64,000 nucleotides of DNA from Isoetes taiwanensis (Eukaryota; Streptophyta; Lycopodiopsida; Isoetales; Isoetaceae). Each line of letters opens with the position of its first letter. Positions within the stretch are counted from its first letter, which is position 1. The position numbers and the translations under genes are program-made. The stretch is taken from NCBI GenBank assembly GCA_021234155.1, contig JAJEKV010000206.1, positions 992,001 through 1,056,000 on the forward strand. The letters are read 5' to 3'. The notes beneath the pieces are model-generated. The model saw nothing but the letters and a program-made list of their open reading frames with translations, ran no database searches and was not told where the DNA came from. Shown here piece by piece: positions 45,280-55,978 of the stretch.

Positions 45280-46738
45280 ATCTATTGCAAAATGTAGAGA
45301 AAGAATGTGTGCTACATCTATGTTTATGCTTATCTCTTCGAGAATGGAATTTTTGGGGTTCGAATCTTCTATAATCTAGTACATTTCTGTTGTTAGTATA
45401 TGCATCGCAGTGCAAGAGCATGCCTTGGGTTATTGTATGTATCTTCTTTTGACAATACTATTTGCTGAGCTATTTTTATACCTATTAAGTTGTTCATTGA
45501 TTGGATTTTGTATTGGCTATGAGTTGGAAAATACAAGTCGTGTAGTTTTTAAGTTGCAGCTTACAAGCTGTGGAAGCACCAAAATGGTTTAGATGAACAA
45601 AGAAACACTACAGTTAGATGAATTCATTCAATTGGACTCATTCAGTGGTTTGGACTCATTATCATCATTGTTACAAAAAGAATGTGCGATACATCTATGT
45701 TTATGCTTATCTCTTCGAGAATGGATTTTTTGGGGTTCAAATCTTCTACAATCTAGTACATTTCTGTTGTTATATATGCATCGCAGTGCAAGAGCATGCC
45801 TTGGGTTATTGTATGTATCTTCTTTTGACAATACTATTTGCTGAGCTATTTTTATACCTATTAAGTTGCTCATTGATTGGATTTTGTATTGGCTATGAGT
45901 TGGAAAATACAAGTCGTGAGTTGCAGCTTACAAGCTGTGGAAGCATCAAAATGGTTTAGATGAACAAATAGACACTACAATTAGATGAATTCATTCAATT
46001 GGACTCATTCAGTGGTTTTGGACTCATTATCATCATTGTTACAAAAAAATTTCAATTGTTATATATGCGTCGCAGCGCAAGAGCATGCTTTGGGTTATTG
46101 TATGTATCTTCTTTTGACAATACTATTTGCTGAGCTATTTTTATACCTATTAAGTTGCTCATTGATTGGATTTTGTATTGGCTATGAGTTGGAAAATACA
46201 AGTCGTGTAGTTTTTTAGTTGCAGCTTACAAGCTGTGGAAGCACCAAAATGGTTTAGATGAACAAATAGACACTACAGTTAGATGAATTCATTCAATTGG
46301 ACTCATTCAGTGGTTTGGACTCATTATCATCATTGTTACAAAAAGAATGTGTGCTACATCTATGTTTATGCTTATCTCTTCGAGAATGGAATTTTTGGGG
46401 TTCAAATCTTCTACAATCTAGTACATTTCTGTTATTATATATGCATCGCAGTGCAAGAGCATGCCTTGGGTTTTTGTATGTATCTTCTTTTAATAATACT
46501 ATTTGCTGAGCTATTTTTATACCTATTAAGTTGCTCATTGATTGGATTTTGTATTGGCTATGAGTTGGAAAATACAAGTCATGTAGTTTTTAAGTTACAG
46601 CTTACAAGCTGTGGAAGCACCAAAATGGTTTAGATGAACAAATAGACACTACAGTTAGATGAATTCATTCAATTGGACTCATTCAGTGGTTTGGACTCAT
46701 TATCATCATTGTTACAAAAAAAATTCAATCCTCTTTAT
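45280..46738. repeat. Tandem array, unit about 300-376 bp, four to five copies
   Basis: GAATTCATTCAATTGGACTC begins at about 45620, 45987, 46285 and 46661 (spacings 367, 298 and 376), and a partial copy precedes the first. The second unit lacks about 70 internal bases. Every copy keeps an open frame of about 75-115 codons (reading NSFNWTHSVV, ending ELENTS and LTSCGS), but the frame is hydrophobic, unrecognised and shared simply because the copies are recent. Confidence 0.9.
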
Positions 46739-46744
46739 TTACAA

Positions 46745-46800
46745 CTAGTTATGGTGCCCGGCGTTGCTGGGCTTTAGTAACATTTTAAAGGGGTGATGGT
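46745..46800 (-). mobile_element. Helitron 3' terminus (minus orientation)
   Basis: On the minus strand this reads GTTACTAAAGCCCAGC AAC GCCGGGC ACCATAA CTAG then T. It is the same terminus as at 43895-43922, with one stem mismatch. The element extends to the right of 46745; its 5' end was not found. Confidence 0.75.
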
Positions 46801-47336
46801 TTTTCATTCCTGCATTGTTTGTTCAGGTGGTAATTTTTATATGGTTAGGTCTGGGTCGGCTTTAGGATGTGAAATAATGTTGAAGCAATGAACACTTTTG
46901 AAAGTAGAACTATATGATGTGCCATGATTTTTCCTTGATGCTCTTGGCAACGATTTCGATTAATTGAAACAGTGATCCAAAATAATTTAAGTGCATAACA
47001 ATGAAGTTGGAAAAGGATTGAATGGAGGGTTGGAAGAACCCCTAAACCCATAAAGAATATGCCATTGCAATGAAATGGGTTTCAAAAAATAGCTTAGAAA
47101 TATTGTTTTGAATGATTAAAATCAGATGGTATAATCGTTTTTAATAAAGTTGTGATCGTTAACCAAACAAAGAGTGGACATATGTAAGAGTATGAAATAT
47201 TTGTAGTTCCTAACCAAACACCAAACAAATGGAGGATGTAAAATGCACTCTTTTACCCATGTCAATATTGCTTTATTTGAATTAAGCCTCTAAAAGATAT
47301 TTGAATCCTACATAATTCTCCTCATGTAAGGAATTT
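46801..47336. other. No gene seen
   Basis: Probably the interior of the minus-strand Helitron-like element. AT-rich, with no recognisable frame. Confidence 0.3.
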
Positions 47337-47905
47337 AATCGCATCGATCCGAGACATCGGATCGACATTCTAGAATGGGGCAAGCATGCATGTCTTGTAT
47401 GCATGCATGCGGCGCATGCCCTTTCTGGTTAGGGTTTCGCTATTTTAGGCGCGGTTCTGCATCAACGTCTCATCGGCGCTTCCTCTTCTCTCAGCAGTAC
47501 CTTATTCTCTTTGAATTGTTTCCAGGCAGGGGAGGGGCTTCTTCCTGCTTGGTTTGGCCCATTGGCGTTTACGTCATCTTTGTGGCATGTCCTTTCTCGG
47601 CCTCGGCCCTTCTTTAGCCTTCATCCTGTGACCTTCGTCCTCGATTCTAGTTTGATAAGGAAGTTCTCTGGTATTCGGGCGGTTTGTTGGTTTCATGCGA
47701 GCCCCATTCTAGAATCGCATCGATCCGAGACATCGGATCGACATTCTAGAATGGGGAGAGCATGCATGTCTTGCATGCATGCATGCGGCGCATGCCCTTC
47801 ACGGGTTAGGGTTTCGCTATTTTAGGCGGGGTTACGCATCAAGCGTCTCATCGGGCTTCCTCTTCTCTCGCCAGATTACCTTATTCTCTTTGAACCCACC
47901 CTCCC
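47337..47905. repeat. Tandem duplication, period 374 bp, with palindromes
   Basis: CGCATCGATCCGAGACATCG begins near 47341 and again near 47715. Each copy contains CGATCCGA GACA TCGGATCG, the 12-bp palindrome CATTCTAGAATG, runs of GCATGCATGC, and GGTTAGGGTTTCGCTATTTTAGG. A third partial piece (GGTTTGTTGGTTTCATGCGA, then CCCATTCTAGAAT) recurs near 48379. The GC-rich, TTAGGGTTT-containing sequence resembles plant 5' leaders, but no gene follows. Confidence 0.85.
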
Positions 47906-48140
47906 CCTTCTTTGTTTATTGTATTGTGCACAAATTTCTGTTTATCATGTTTTTCTTCCACCCGCTGGGTGATGCTTTTTTCCACCCCCTGGGTGATGCT
48001 ATCCTCTGGTATGTTTGTGTTGTCTCGTTTGTTGTGTTGGTGATGTGCAGGTACAGGTTAGCGAGCGGCATCTGTTTCGACTTCTCCATGCGGGGGTTTC
48101 TGGGAGCGATTTCTATGCCTTACGTTTGTCCAAGCCCCTT

Positions 48141-48219
48141 GCCGAAGGCTTATCACTAGGGTTTTTCCTCGAAAACCCGAAAGGGCGGGGTTTTTTAATC
48201 CCGGTGATAAGCTTTCGGC
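48141..48219. other. Long hairpin
   Basis: GCCGAAGGCTTATCAC (48141-48156) pairs with GTGATAAGCTTTCGGC (48204-48219), 15 of 16 positions. A second inner stem uses GGGTTTTTCC ... AAAACCC and GGGCGGGGTTTTTT. No flanking duplication is obvious. Confidence 0.8.
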
Positions 48220-48659
48220 AGGTACATCAGCCACACATCTATTAGCATTGTATTTTTGGGGTCCAAATGATATAATTGGATTTTCCCTTTATTTTTCGTG
48301 GGTAGTTCGCATGTGTGCGGCTGCCCACTGTCCACCATTGTAGAAAATCTGCTGAGATGAATGAGAAGCCTATCTACGGTTTGTTGGTTTCATGCGAGCC
48401 CCATTCTAGAATAAATCTTCAATAATTTGCTTCGTATGTGATTTATAATGAAGATGTGATTTTGCACATGAAGTAGGCCGTTCTAAATGTCTAGATAACC
48501 AATAACTTTCCTCTACAAAAGGTCCATGCATATACTTCTGCAAGCCATGCATTAAGCATAGTAAATGGTTCAGGTGGGAAAAATGATGTCAAATGCGACA
48601 TTACTGTTCTACCTATCTACATAATCTATCATTGGCCATAATTATGCCTATTGCATTTT

Positions 48660-48965
48660 ATAGATCTGTCTTGCATAATCCAGGTGCTTCTCATTCGCCC
48701 ATCCTTGAGCCCAACTGAGAAGATCATCCTCTTTGTTTCATCATCTTTGAAGCTAATTCTGCAGTGCATAAAACGTACTTCATATGTTGGCACAGTATCA
48801 CTCATACGTGCAAGATTACGAACATCAGAAACTTTCTGCCCAATGAATTTGTTTTTTTGCAGCTAGATGAATATCTAATTCACACATAAGGCACAGTATC
48901 ACTCATACATGCGAGATTACGAACATAAAAAACTTTCTGCCCAATGAATTTGTTTTTTGCAGCTA
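48660..48965 (-). pseudogene. Duplicated exon-like fragment of an unrecognised gene
   Basis: On the minus strand an open block reads NKFIGQKVSDVRNLARMSD then VPTYEVRFMHCRISFKDD and MIFSVGLKDGRMRSTWIM. The first 25 codons or so are duplicated about 101 bp upstream (48890-48960), with substitutions that damage the copy (KVFYVRNLACMSD). The composition looks like a real protein exon, but the family is not recognised and no neighbouring exon was found. Confidence 0.4.
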
Positions 48966-50470
48966 GATGAATATCTAAGCATTCAGGTCTGCAAACAGGT
49001 CCATATGCTTCAAATAGCCAAACAACAAAAAGAGAAAGCAAAAGAAAATGTATCTACTGGTATAGACCTCTTGCACCTCTTCTTTATGCCGATATGTCAT
49101 TTAGCAAATTCTTTTGTTATAAACCATACTTCACGAAGGCCTGCCAACTTAAAATAGATCACAGACTATGCGTGTCTACTGAACATGTAAGTTTACCTGC
49201 AATATACTGCCTGCAATATCCAATTTAGAAGATTAGTGGCTATACATGTCGTTGGCAAACATGCTAACTTAGATAGGGTCAATTTCACACATTGCATAAG
49301 CTTAGGACATTACATGTAGCTCCATTACTTGGAGAATATGGAAAATAAACTATTAATCATGAAGTACCAACATACACGACATGGCAAACACATCTGGACA
49401 CATCATGAAATAGCATCAAGAGCCCTTATGAACATTATGGTAGATGTAAGTACCTGCTCATTTCTTATCTTGAATTTAAACAAATTAAAAAAAAAACTAC
49501 CATAGCAAAGCAATCTATACTGGATAGAGTCTTCATTCGAGGAGGCTAAACCTATTTGTTTTCGGCCAGAATACAGACAAAGACTAATCCTAGAATGAAA
49601 TAACATTTAGACATTTAGTATGAATCTTACACAAAAAACAGAAGAGATCAAAGTCTGTCAATATCCTGTTTTAGAGCATTTATATCATTCCCAGTTGAAT
49701 CCTTCTCTGCAAGAAACAGCAAAAAAATTAAACTTGGAAAGAAATGGAAGATTTACAAAGTGGTCATAAAACACAGAGGGGCAGATAGCCTACCTTATTA
49801 GACTTCACTTTCTGAAACGGTATGGGTAGTATAGCCATTTAAATGAACATGCTTGCAAATGCCTGAAACATGCAATTTCTGAAACGGTATGGGTAGTATA
49901 GCCATTTAACTGAACATGCTTGCAAATGCCTGAAACATGCAAGCAGAATGAGCATGTATACACACACATAAGTAATAGCTGCTTGCAAATGCTCAAAACA
50001 TGTAACCAAACTCAAGGACAACCAACTCTGCATAAATCCATAGCATGCATAAATCATCTAGCATATAAAATGTCGATTGAATATTGAGATGTTCAAAGAA
50101 AAGCTTAAAATTTTGAAAAATGCAACCGCAATAAACTTCACAACATGCCCGCTCAGGTTTCAGTTAAATCTAGCAGATAACATAGACATAGATACCGACA
50201 TAACATATCTGGAAGTCGTTACTTATCTTGTTTTCTTTGAGCAATGGGGCAGCCAATCATCCAAATACTGACCACGAAAACCCTGCAAGACATGCAATCG
50301 CGATCCCTAAACTTATGCCTGTAAAGAGAAATAGAGCAAATAATGTAATAAACCTCTTATTTAAGCGTGATGCAGACCAAAATCCTGCGGCTTGGACCGT
50401 GCTAAAGAGGAAGGAAGGAAGGAAGGAAGTATATTTTAACGTCCACGGAGACCAATTGGCCTATGAGAGG
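48966..50470. other. Intergenic with a 67-bp tandem duplication
   Basis: No gene is recognised. TCTGAAACGGTATGGGTAGT begins at 49811 and again at 49878, marking two near-identical tandem copies. A (GGAA)n tract lies at about 50409-50430. Confidence 0.7.
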
Positions 50471-51418
50471 AGATGTGCAAGAAAGCAAAGGCCTACAAGA
50501 TGGATGATGAGACCATTCAAATTTTTTGGCGACTTGTTGATGAAAGATAGGAGTTTTTCACCGCCCAATCTATGCTGCTGCATGCATATTGAATCCAAAG
50601 TTTCATGGGCAAGGCCATGAAAGAGATTCAAAACTCATGGAGCATTTCTATAAATGCATGGAAAGGATGATACCAGAGGAGAAGATGCAAGCTCAATTTC
50701 GTCAAGAGTATCGTCACTATATGGCAGGTAAAGAAGATATGACAGGGATAAGGTTGTTGTAGCAAAATGGTGGGAGTGCTATGGTCCATCAACTCCAAAT
50801 CTTCAACATTGGGCAATTCGCATTTTGAGCCAGGTATGTAGTGCATCTGCATGTGAGCATTCTTGGGGTATATTTGATATCCATCATAACAAAAAGAGAA
50901 ATCAGCTAATTGCATCAAGGCTGAATGATCTTGTGTATGTTCACACTAATTTAAGGCCGATCAAAAGAAGACAATTGGAGTTACTAGCAGATGACAAGGC
51001 CTTGATTGATCGGGAAGAAGCTAGACAGTTGAGATTGAAGATGCCCAAGAGGTTACAGTGGCAGAAATCCCTGATAAGGATTGTGAAGTTGTTTCTCGCA
51101 CTCTAATTCTGTGATAGATAAACAATGTCTATGTCAAGAGTTTCTATGCCTATGTATGTCTAAGTTCTTGGAATTTTTGTCTCAAAGTTTCTGTCACAAT
51201 GTACCAGACAAGAGTTTCTATGTCTACGTTAATTTCTATCTCAAAGTTTCTGTCATGATGTATCAGACCTCTGAGAATTTTTATGGAATGAAATATCATT
51301 ATCTTTTTTCCGGTATGAAATTCCGGCAGTGTTTTTTTTTTTACGTTTTTTACTCTAAACCAGGAAGAAAATGTTTTTTTTTTACGTTTTCAAAGGGCTC
51401 AAATAAAAACCATGAAAA
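50471..51418 (+). pseudogene. hAT transposase C-terminal fragment, left arm of inverted repeat
   Basis: Plus-strand frames carry the C-terminal part of a hAT transposase: SMLLHAY-type codons for LNPKFHGQGHERDS, then KWWECYG-STPNLQHWAI, VCSASACEHSWGIFDIHHNKKRNQLIASRLNDLVYVHTNLR (the hAT dimerisation domain), and a tail to the stop at 51106. The copy lacks about 30 bases around 50736 and has several shifts and stops before 50825. The stretch is repeated in inverted orientation at 52130-53107, including about 300 bases downstream of the stop. The catalytic N-terminal half and the zinc finger are absent. Confidence 0.85.
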
Positions 51419-52129
51419 TGGTTTTTGTGACCTAGCAAAATACAATGCTGGGGAAGTGCAAAATAAGCCAAACCAACATGATGCTAAACTTGAAAGACCA
51501 TTAAAGAGAATTAATACTTGATCCAGAAGCCACACATACGCAAACCCAATCACATCAGCTCTATCCAAAACATGAAAGAATGTTGCAGTGGTCGGTTTGC
51601 CTTTTCTATCTCAATTGAATTGAGTAGGCATAAATATAACTTATGTGCAAAATGCTATGCCAAATGGATAAAGTTTGATCTATTCTGAGAATCTCCTGCA
51701 CGCAAAGCCCTATTGTCAAAGAGGAAATTTGAGAGAAAATGGAAATTTTATTGATTTACAAAGTTGAGAACACCTGATATAAATTCCAGCCCATAGCAAA
51801 GGGCAACAATAGAAAAATTGAATGGAGCATCCTCCACCTGGCTGAGAAGCTCAGGCTATGCCAGATTCCAACGTTGGCAGGATGCCCGAGGAAAATGGCA
51901 AAATTCGACAAGGCAGGTCGAGCGCATTTCTAGATCTATTATAAAAAACAATGCTTTATCGTAAAGACCCATCCATCTGGGTATGAGTAAGAAGAGGCCA
52001 GCACATTTGAAGCAAAGGACAATGGCTTCTTACCTCACGACTCCTCCGTTTCAACAAGTCATTGATGGAAACCCTATGCCGGAATGCCAGAGATGGGTAG
52101 AGGGGTTAAACAAAAACTGCAGATCTAGG
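51419..52129. other. Spacer of the hAT inverted repeat
   Basis: 711 bp separate the arms. An open frame at 51983-52120 (MSKKRPAHLKQRTMASYLTT) is not recognised. No intron-like structure is evident. Confidence 0.5.
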
Positions 52130-52439
52130 TTTTCATGGTTTTTATTTGAGCCCTTTAAAAACGTGGAAAAAACATTTTCTTCCTGCTTTAGAATAAAAAA
52201 CGTAAAAAAAATGCAAAAAAAAACGTTGCCGGAATTTCATACCAGAAAAAATATAATGATATTTCATTCTATACAAATTCTCAGAGGTCTGATACATCAC
52301 GACAGAACCTTTGAGACAGAAATTAACTTATACATAGAAACTCTTGTCTGATACATTGTGATAGAAACTTTGAGACAGAAATTGCAAGAACTTAGACATA
52401 CATATGCATAGAAACTCTTGACATAGACATTGTTTATCT

Positions 52440-54010
52440 ATCATAGAATTAAGTGTGAGAAACAACTTCACAATCCTCATCAGGGATTTCTGCCATTGTA
52501 ACCTCTTGGGCATCTTCAATCTCAATTGCCCCAGCTTCTTCCCAATCAATCAAGGTCTTGTGGCTGCTAGTAACTCCAATTGTCTTCTTTTGATCAGCCT
52601 TAAATTAGCGTGAACATACACAAGATCATTCAGCCTTGATGCAATTAGCTGATTTCTCTTTTTGTTATGATGGATATCAAATATACTCCAAGAACGCTCA
52701 TATGCAGATGCACTACATACCTGCCTCAAAATGCAAATTGCCCAATGTTGAAGATTTGGAGTTGATGCACCATAGCACTCCCACCATTTTGCTGCAGCAA
52801 CCTTATCCCTGTCATCTCTAGCTGCTGCCAAAGAAAATAATCCTTTACCTGCCACATAGTGACGATACTCTTGACGAACTTGAGCTTGCATCTCCTCCCC
52901 TGGTATCATCCTTTCCATGCATTTATAAAAATGCTCCATGAGTTCTGAATCTCTTTCATGGCCTTGCCCATGAAACTTTGGATTCAATATGCATGCAGCA
53001 GCATAGATTGAGCAGTGAAAAAACTCCCATCTTTCATCAACACATCGCCAAAAAAGCTGAATGGTCTCATCATCCATCTTGGAGGTCTTTGGTTTCTTGC
53101 ACATCTTTTCTTTACGGTCCAAGGCTTCAAACGCCTCACCTACACATGGTTCTTCACCATCTACAAGGCGCAACACTTTGAGAAGTGGACTTGTAACCCT
53201 TGTAATCATGGACAAATTGTTCCAGAATTCCTCACTTTCACTCCCTGTAATGTACCTGCAAATTACTGTTCCAGATTCTCTTATTTGGCGTTTCTGCTGG
53301 AAAATCCAGCTTTCTCACTCATTGCTGATTACAGTTTGCTTTAGTGCAGATTTTTCACGCAAAACACTCCTCGTGGACAAGATCTCTGTAGCAAAGCGCG
53401 TATCAGGAGGCTTTGACAATTCATTGCATTTATTCACCTTGCAATAAGTGCGAAACAAAGCAAGAGGCATGCCATGATTCTTGATGAGGCTAGCCTTTCT
53501 TATTCGGCCCCCTTGCTGACGTGGCATCATATCTGACCGTTGATGTTTGAATTGGAGTGCCAGACTTGATGCCACGTTAGTAGGAGGGCCGAATAAAGAA
53601 GGTGTCCCCTTGATGAAAGTGATAATGTCTCTTGACTGCTGCACAATTGCCTTTACTATTAGGAATGTCATGAAGCATCAGATTCATGCAATGAGCAGCA
53701 CATGGGGTCCAGCAAATGCTAGGGTAGTTGGCCATGATAATGTCTCCAGCTTCCTTGCAATTTGCAGCATTATCGGTGATCACTTGGACAACATTATCTG
53801 GTCCAATCACCTCAATGACAGATTCAAGCAATTGAGCTATATAAGCTCCTATTTTTTCTTTGCCTAAGGCATCTTTGGAAGAATGAAATATGGTACCTAC
53901 AGAACTGCAAACAAGAATGTTGATCAAAGGCCTTCCTTTTTTTGTCAGTCCACCCATCACTCACAATGGAATAACCAACACGTTCCCAGCTCTTCCTTAC
54001 ATTGGGTCCC
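52440..54010 (-). pseudogene. hAT transposase (DUF659 plus dimerisation domain), broken
   Basis: Read leftward from 54010, SDGWTDKK is followed by a one-base shift in an A-run, then PLINILVCSSVGTIFHSS, VIGPDNVVQVITDNAANCKEAG and WTPCAAHCMNLMLHDI, the DUF659 signature of plant hAT transposases. A 121-bp MITE (53488-53608) interrupts the frame. It resumes at SLIKNHGMPLALFRTY and PPDTRFATEILSTRSVL. After a gap at about 53215-53315, the frame from 53215 to 52550 reads SMITRVTSPLLKVLRLVDG, LNPKFHGQGHERDSELMEHFYKC and AAKWWECYGASTPNLQHWAI, then the C-terminal dimerisation domain (SAYERSWSIFDIHHNKKRNQ). A last shift near 52550 puts the tail in another frame. The BED zinc finger is missing and homology stops near 54010. 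The element is dead. Confidence 0.9.
53488..53608. mobile_element. 121-bp MITE with 8-bp target duplication
   Basis: CTTGATGA flanks both sides (53480-53487 and 53609-53616). The terminal inverted repeats of about 40 bp share TTATTCGGCCC and ACGTGGCATCA (left GGCTAGCCTTTCTTATTCGG; right, inverted, GGGACACCTTCTTTATTCGG). An 8-bp duplication suggests hAT; Mutator (9 bp) is the alternative. It sits inside the minus-strand hAT transposase relic and splits its reading frame. Confidence 0.88.
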
Positions 54011-54515
54011 ATAGGCTGGTTGGTCTTGGTGGATGATAAAAATTATTCTATTCTATTCTATTCTTATTATTTATTTGGAGAATGTTTTACGTTGCCTCAA
54101 AGATGAGTAGGAAATGATGTTACCAATTGCTTGGCAAAAAGATGAGTAGGAAATGATGATAGCGGTTGCTTGGCAATAGTTAAACTTGCCTTTCAATTCT
54201 TCAAAACTGGCTGGCATATATATAATAGACATGTATCAATGTCGTCCAATTGATCCAACATATGGCGACAACATTGGTCACAAGTTTGTCTCTTTTATCA
54301 GATTACAAACGACATTGTGCACTGGAGAATTGGTGTTTCAGTGAAAGAAGAACTGACAGGTGTTGGAATATGTAGTGGGGTGCATTTTATGGTCTACAAA
54401 TGGTTTCATCCTGAGGCAAAATTTTTGTTATATGAGCTTACCCTTGGAATGAGTTGTCTCGCATGATCGATAACAGTGAGACATCATGGACAGTTCAAAT
54501 CAATGACATGTACGT
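54011..54515. other. No gene seen
   Basis: A (TTCTA)n tract lies at about 54046-54064, and AAAGATGAGTAGGAAATGATG is repeated at about 54100 and 54140. No coding frame is recognised. Confidence 0.5.
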
Positions 54516-54792
54516 GCATTTCGCTTTTACACTGGCTAAGATATTACATGTAGGAGAAGTGAAGATGTCACGAAAGCATCTAAAAAAATTGGACATTATG
54601 CCTCTGGTGATTTCTCCCATGTGAAGATGTGTATTTCGTGTTCTATCACATATGCATTTCACTTTTACACTGGCTAAGATATTATATGTAGGAGAAGTGA
54701 AGATGTCACGGAAGCATCTCAAAAAATTTGACATTATGCCTCTAGTAATTTGTGCCATGTGAAGATGTGTATTTAGTGTTCTATCACATGAA
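54516..54792. repeat. 138-bp tandem duplication
   Basis: GCATTTCGCTTTTACACTGG at 54516 recurs as GCATTTCACTTTTACACTGG at 54654. The two copies differ by scattered substitutions. The minus-strand frame is open through both copies (SFTPTYNILASVKVKC), which reflects duplication only. Confidence 0.9.
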
Positions 54793-55978
54793 CTAAAGAA
54801 TGCCAATAAATCAGGATGAAAATTTAAGTTTTCTATATTTACATATCTTTTGCTGATGTACTTAACTACTTCTAAGCATGACATTTTGAACATAAGTTTT
54901 GGGTCTGTCTTCTTAAATATTTTATTTAGAGAAAATTTTACTTGGCCTCCACATTCTTTATAATTTTTTCTCTACTAAAATCACACATTAAAATGGAAAC
55001 ATAGTCCATTGATGATATTGTTATTAGACAATTCCAATACAAAAAATAATTACAAAAGCAAATCACGTCTATTCTTGCAAGCATCAATATGTAGTGTTGT
55101 CAGAAGTTGCACATATGGGCATAAAAAGGCCAAGTAAAAAGACAAGCCAACGCGGCAACGCCTGTCACACGTTTGATTAAAAAATGATTTTCGGATTCAC
55201 TTGAAATATATAGGATATATTGGCCAATAAAAAAAAAGGCGTACAAGAATTTTTCCGATTCATTTTTGTATAGGTAGGAATTTTTGGGTAAAAAAAATAA
55301 GTTATAGGAGTTTATACGGTTAGTTAATAAGAAATAAGTTCAGGAACAAAGAACCAACTCAACATGGACACTCCACATCTCATTGGAGGGAGCTAATATG
55401 GAAGACTTTAACGTTGCTGCAGTAACCTACTCATTGATAAAATATTGTCTTAGAGGTACATTTTCCTAGGAACATGACTCTTATTAGGCTACAAATTTGT
55501 TTTAGTATCCTTTTGTTTACTTATGAGATAGAAAAAAAATTCGGAACCAAAATTTTATTAGTAGGATAAGTCCCGTTCACATTCGCAGATGCCTGTTTAT
55601 TCTAAAAGGTAGAAGGAAATTTTCCCATTCATTTCAGGTACTTTGCCATACACTTGGCCCGGGGTGAGTTTCAATTTTGGACGGCCGAAATTATGTGGGT
55701 TTTTTTTTTTCGACTGATTTTGCTAACTTTTGCGTGAGGCATAGTTAGGGTGTGATCTAGCCATAGGTATTGAGGCGGGGCATTGGCAAGAGCTTCAAGT
55801 CTTATTTCCGGAGTTTCTCGAGGTGAGGACGATGAGCAGGAGGTGGCTTCTTCCTATATGTCTTCTTGAGTTCAAAGCCGGGTAGGCGAAAGCAAGGCCA
55901 GGTAAGCAAGGCCAGGCCAAGCTCTGGTTTTATGGCTTGGGTGAGAGAGAAAATCCTTGAAGGATTCAGATCACCTGC
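54793..55978. other. No gene recognised
   Basis: AT-rich tract with short homopolymers. No motif, RNA gene or long repeat was seen. The last 200 bp may be the leader of the leucine-rich-repeat relic. Confidence 0.4.

Larger units (their letters stand above)
50471..53107. repeat. Long inverted repeat, arms about 0.95-0.98 kb
   Basis: The left arm 50471-51418 and right arm 52130-53107 are inverted copies, about nine in ten bases identical in the stretches I aligned by eye. The arms begin and end together: AGATGTGCAAGAAA outside, and GGCTCAAATAAAAACCATGA inside. A transcript through the 711-bp spacer would fold into a double-stranded hairpin covering hAT transposase coding sequence. Confidence 0.88.

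Noticed and set aside
45618-46633. Conserved 94-116 codon frames in the tandem array
   Set aside because: Copies are near-identical, the frames are hydrophobic and unrecognised, and one copy has an internal deletion. Conservation reflects recent amplification.
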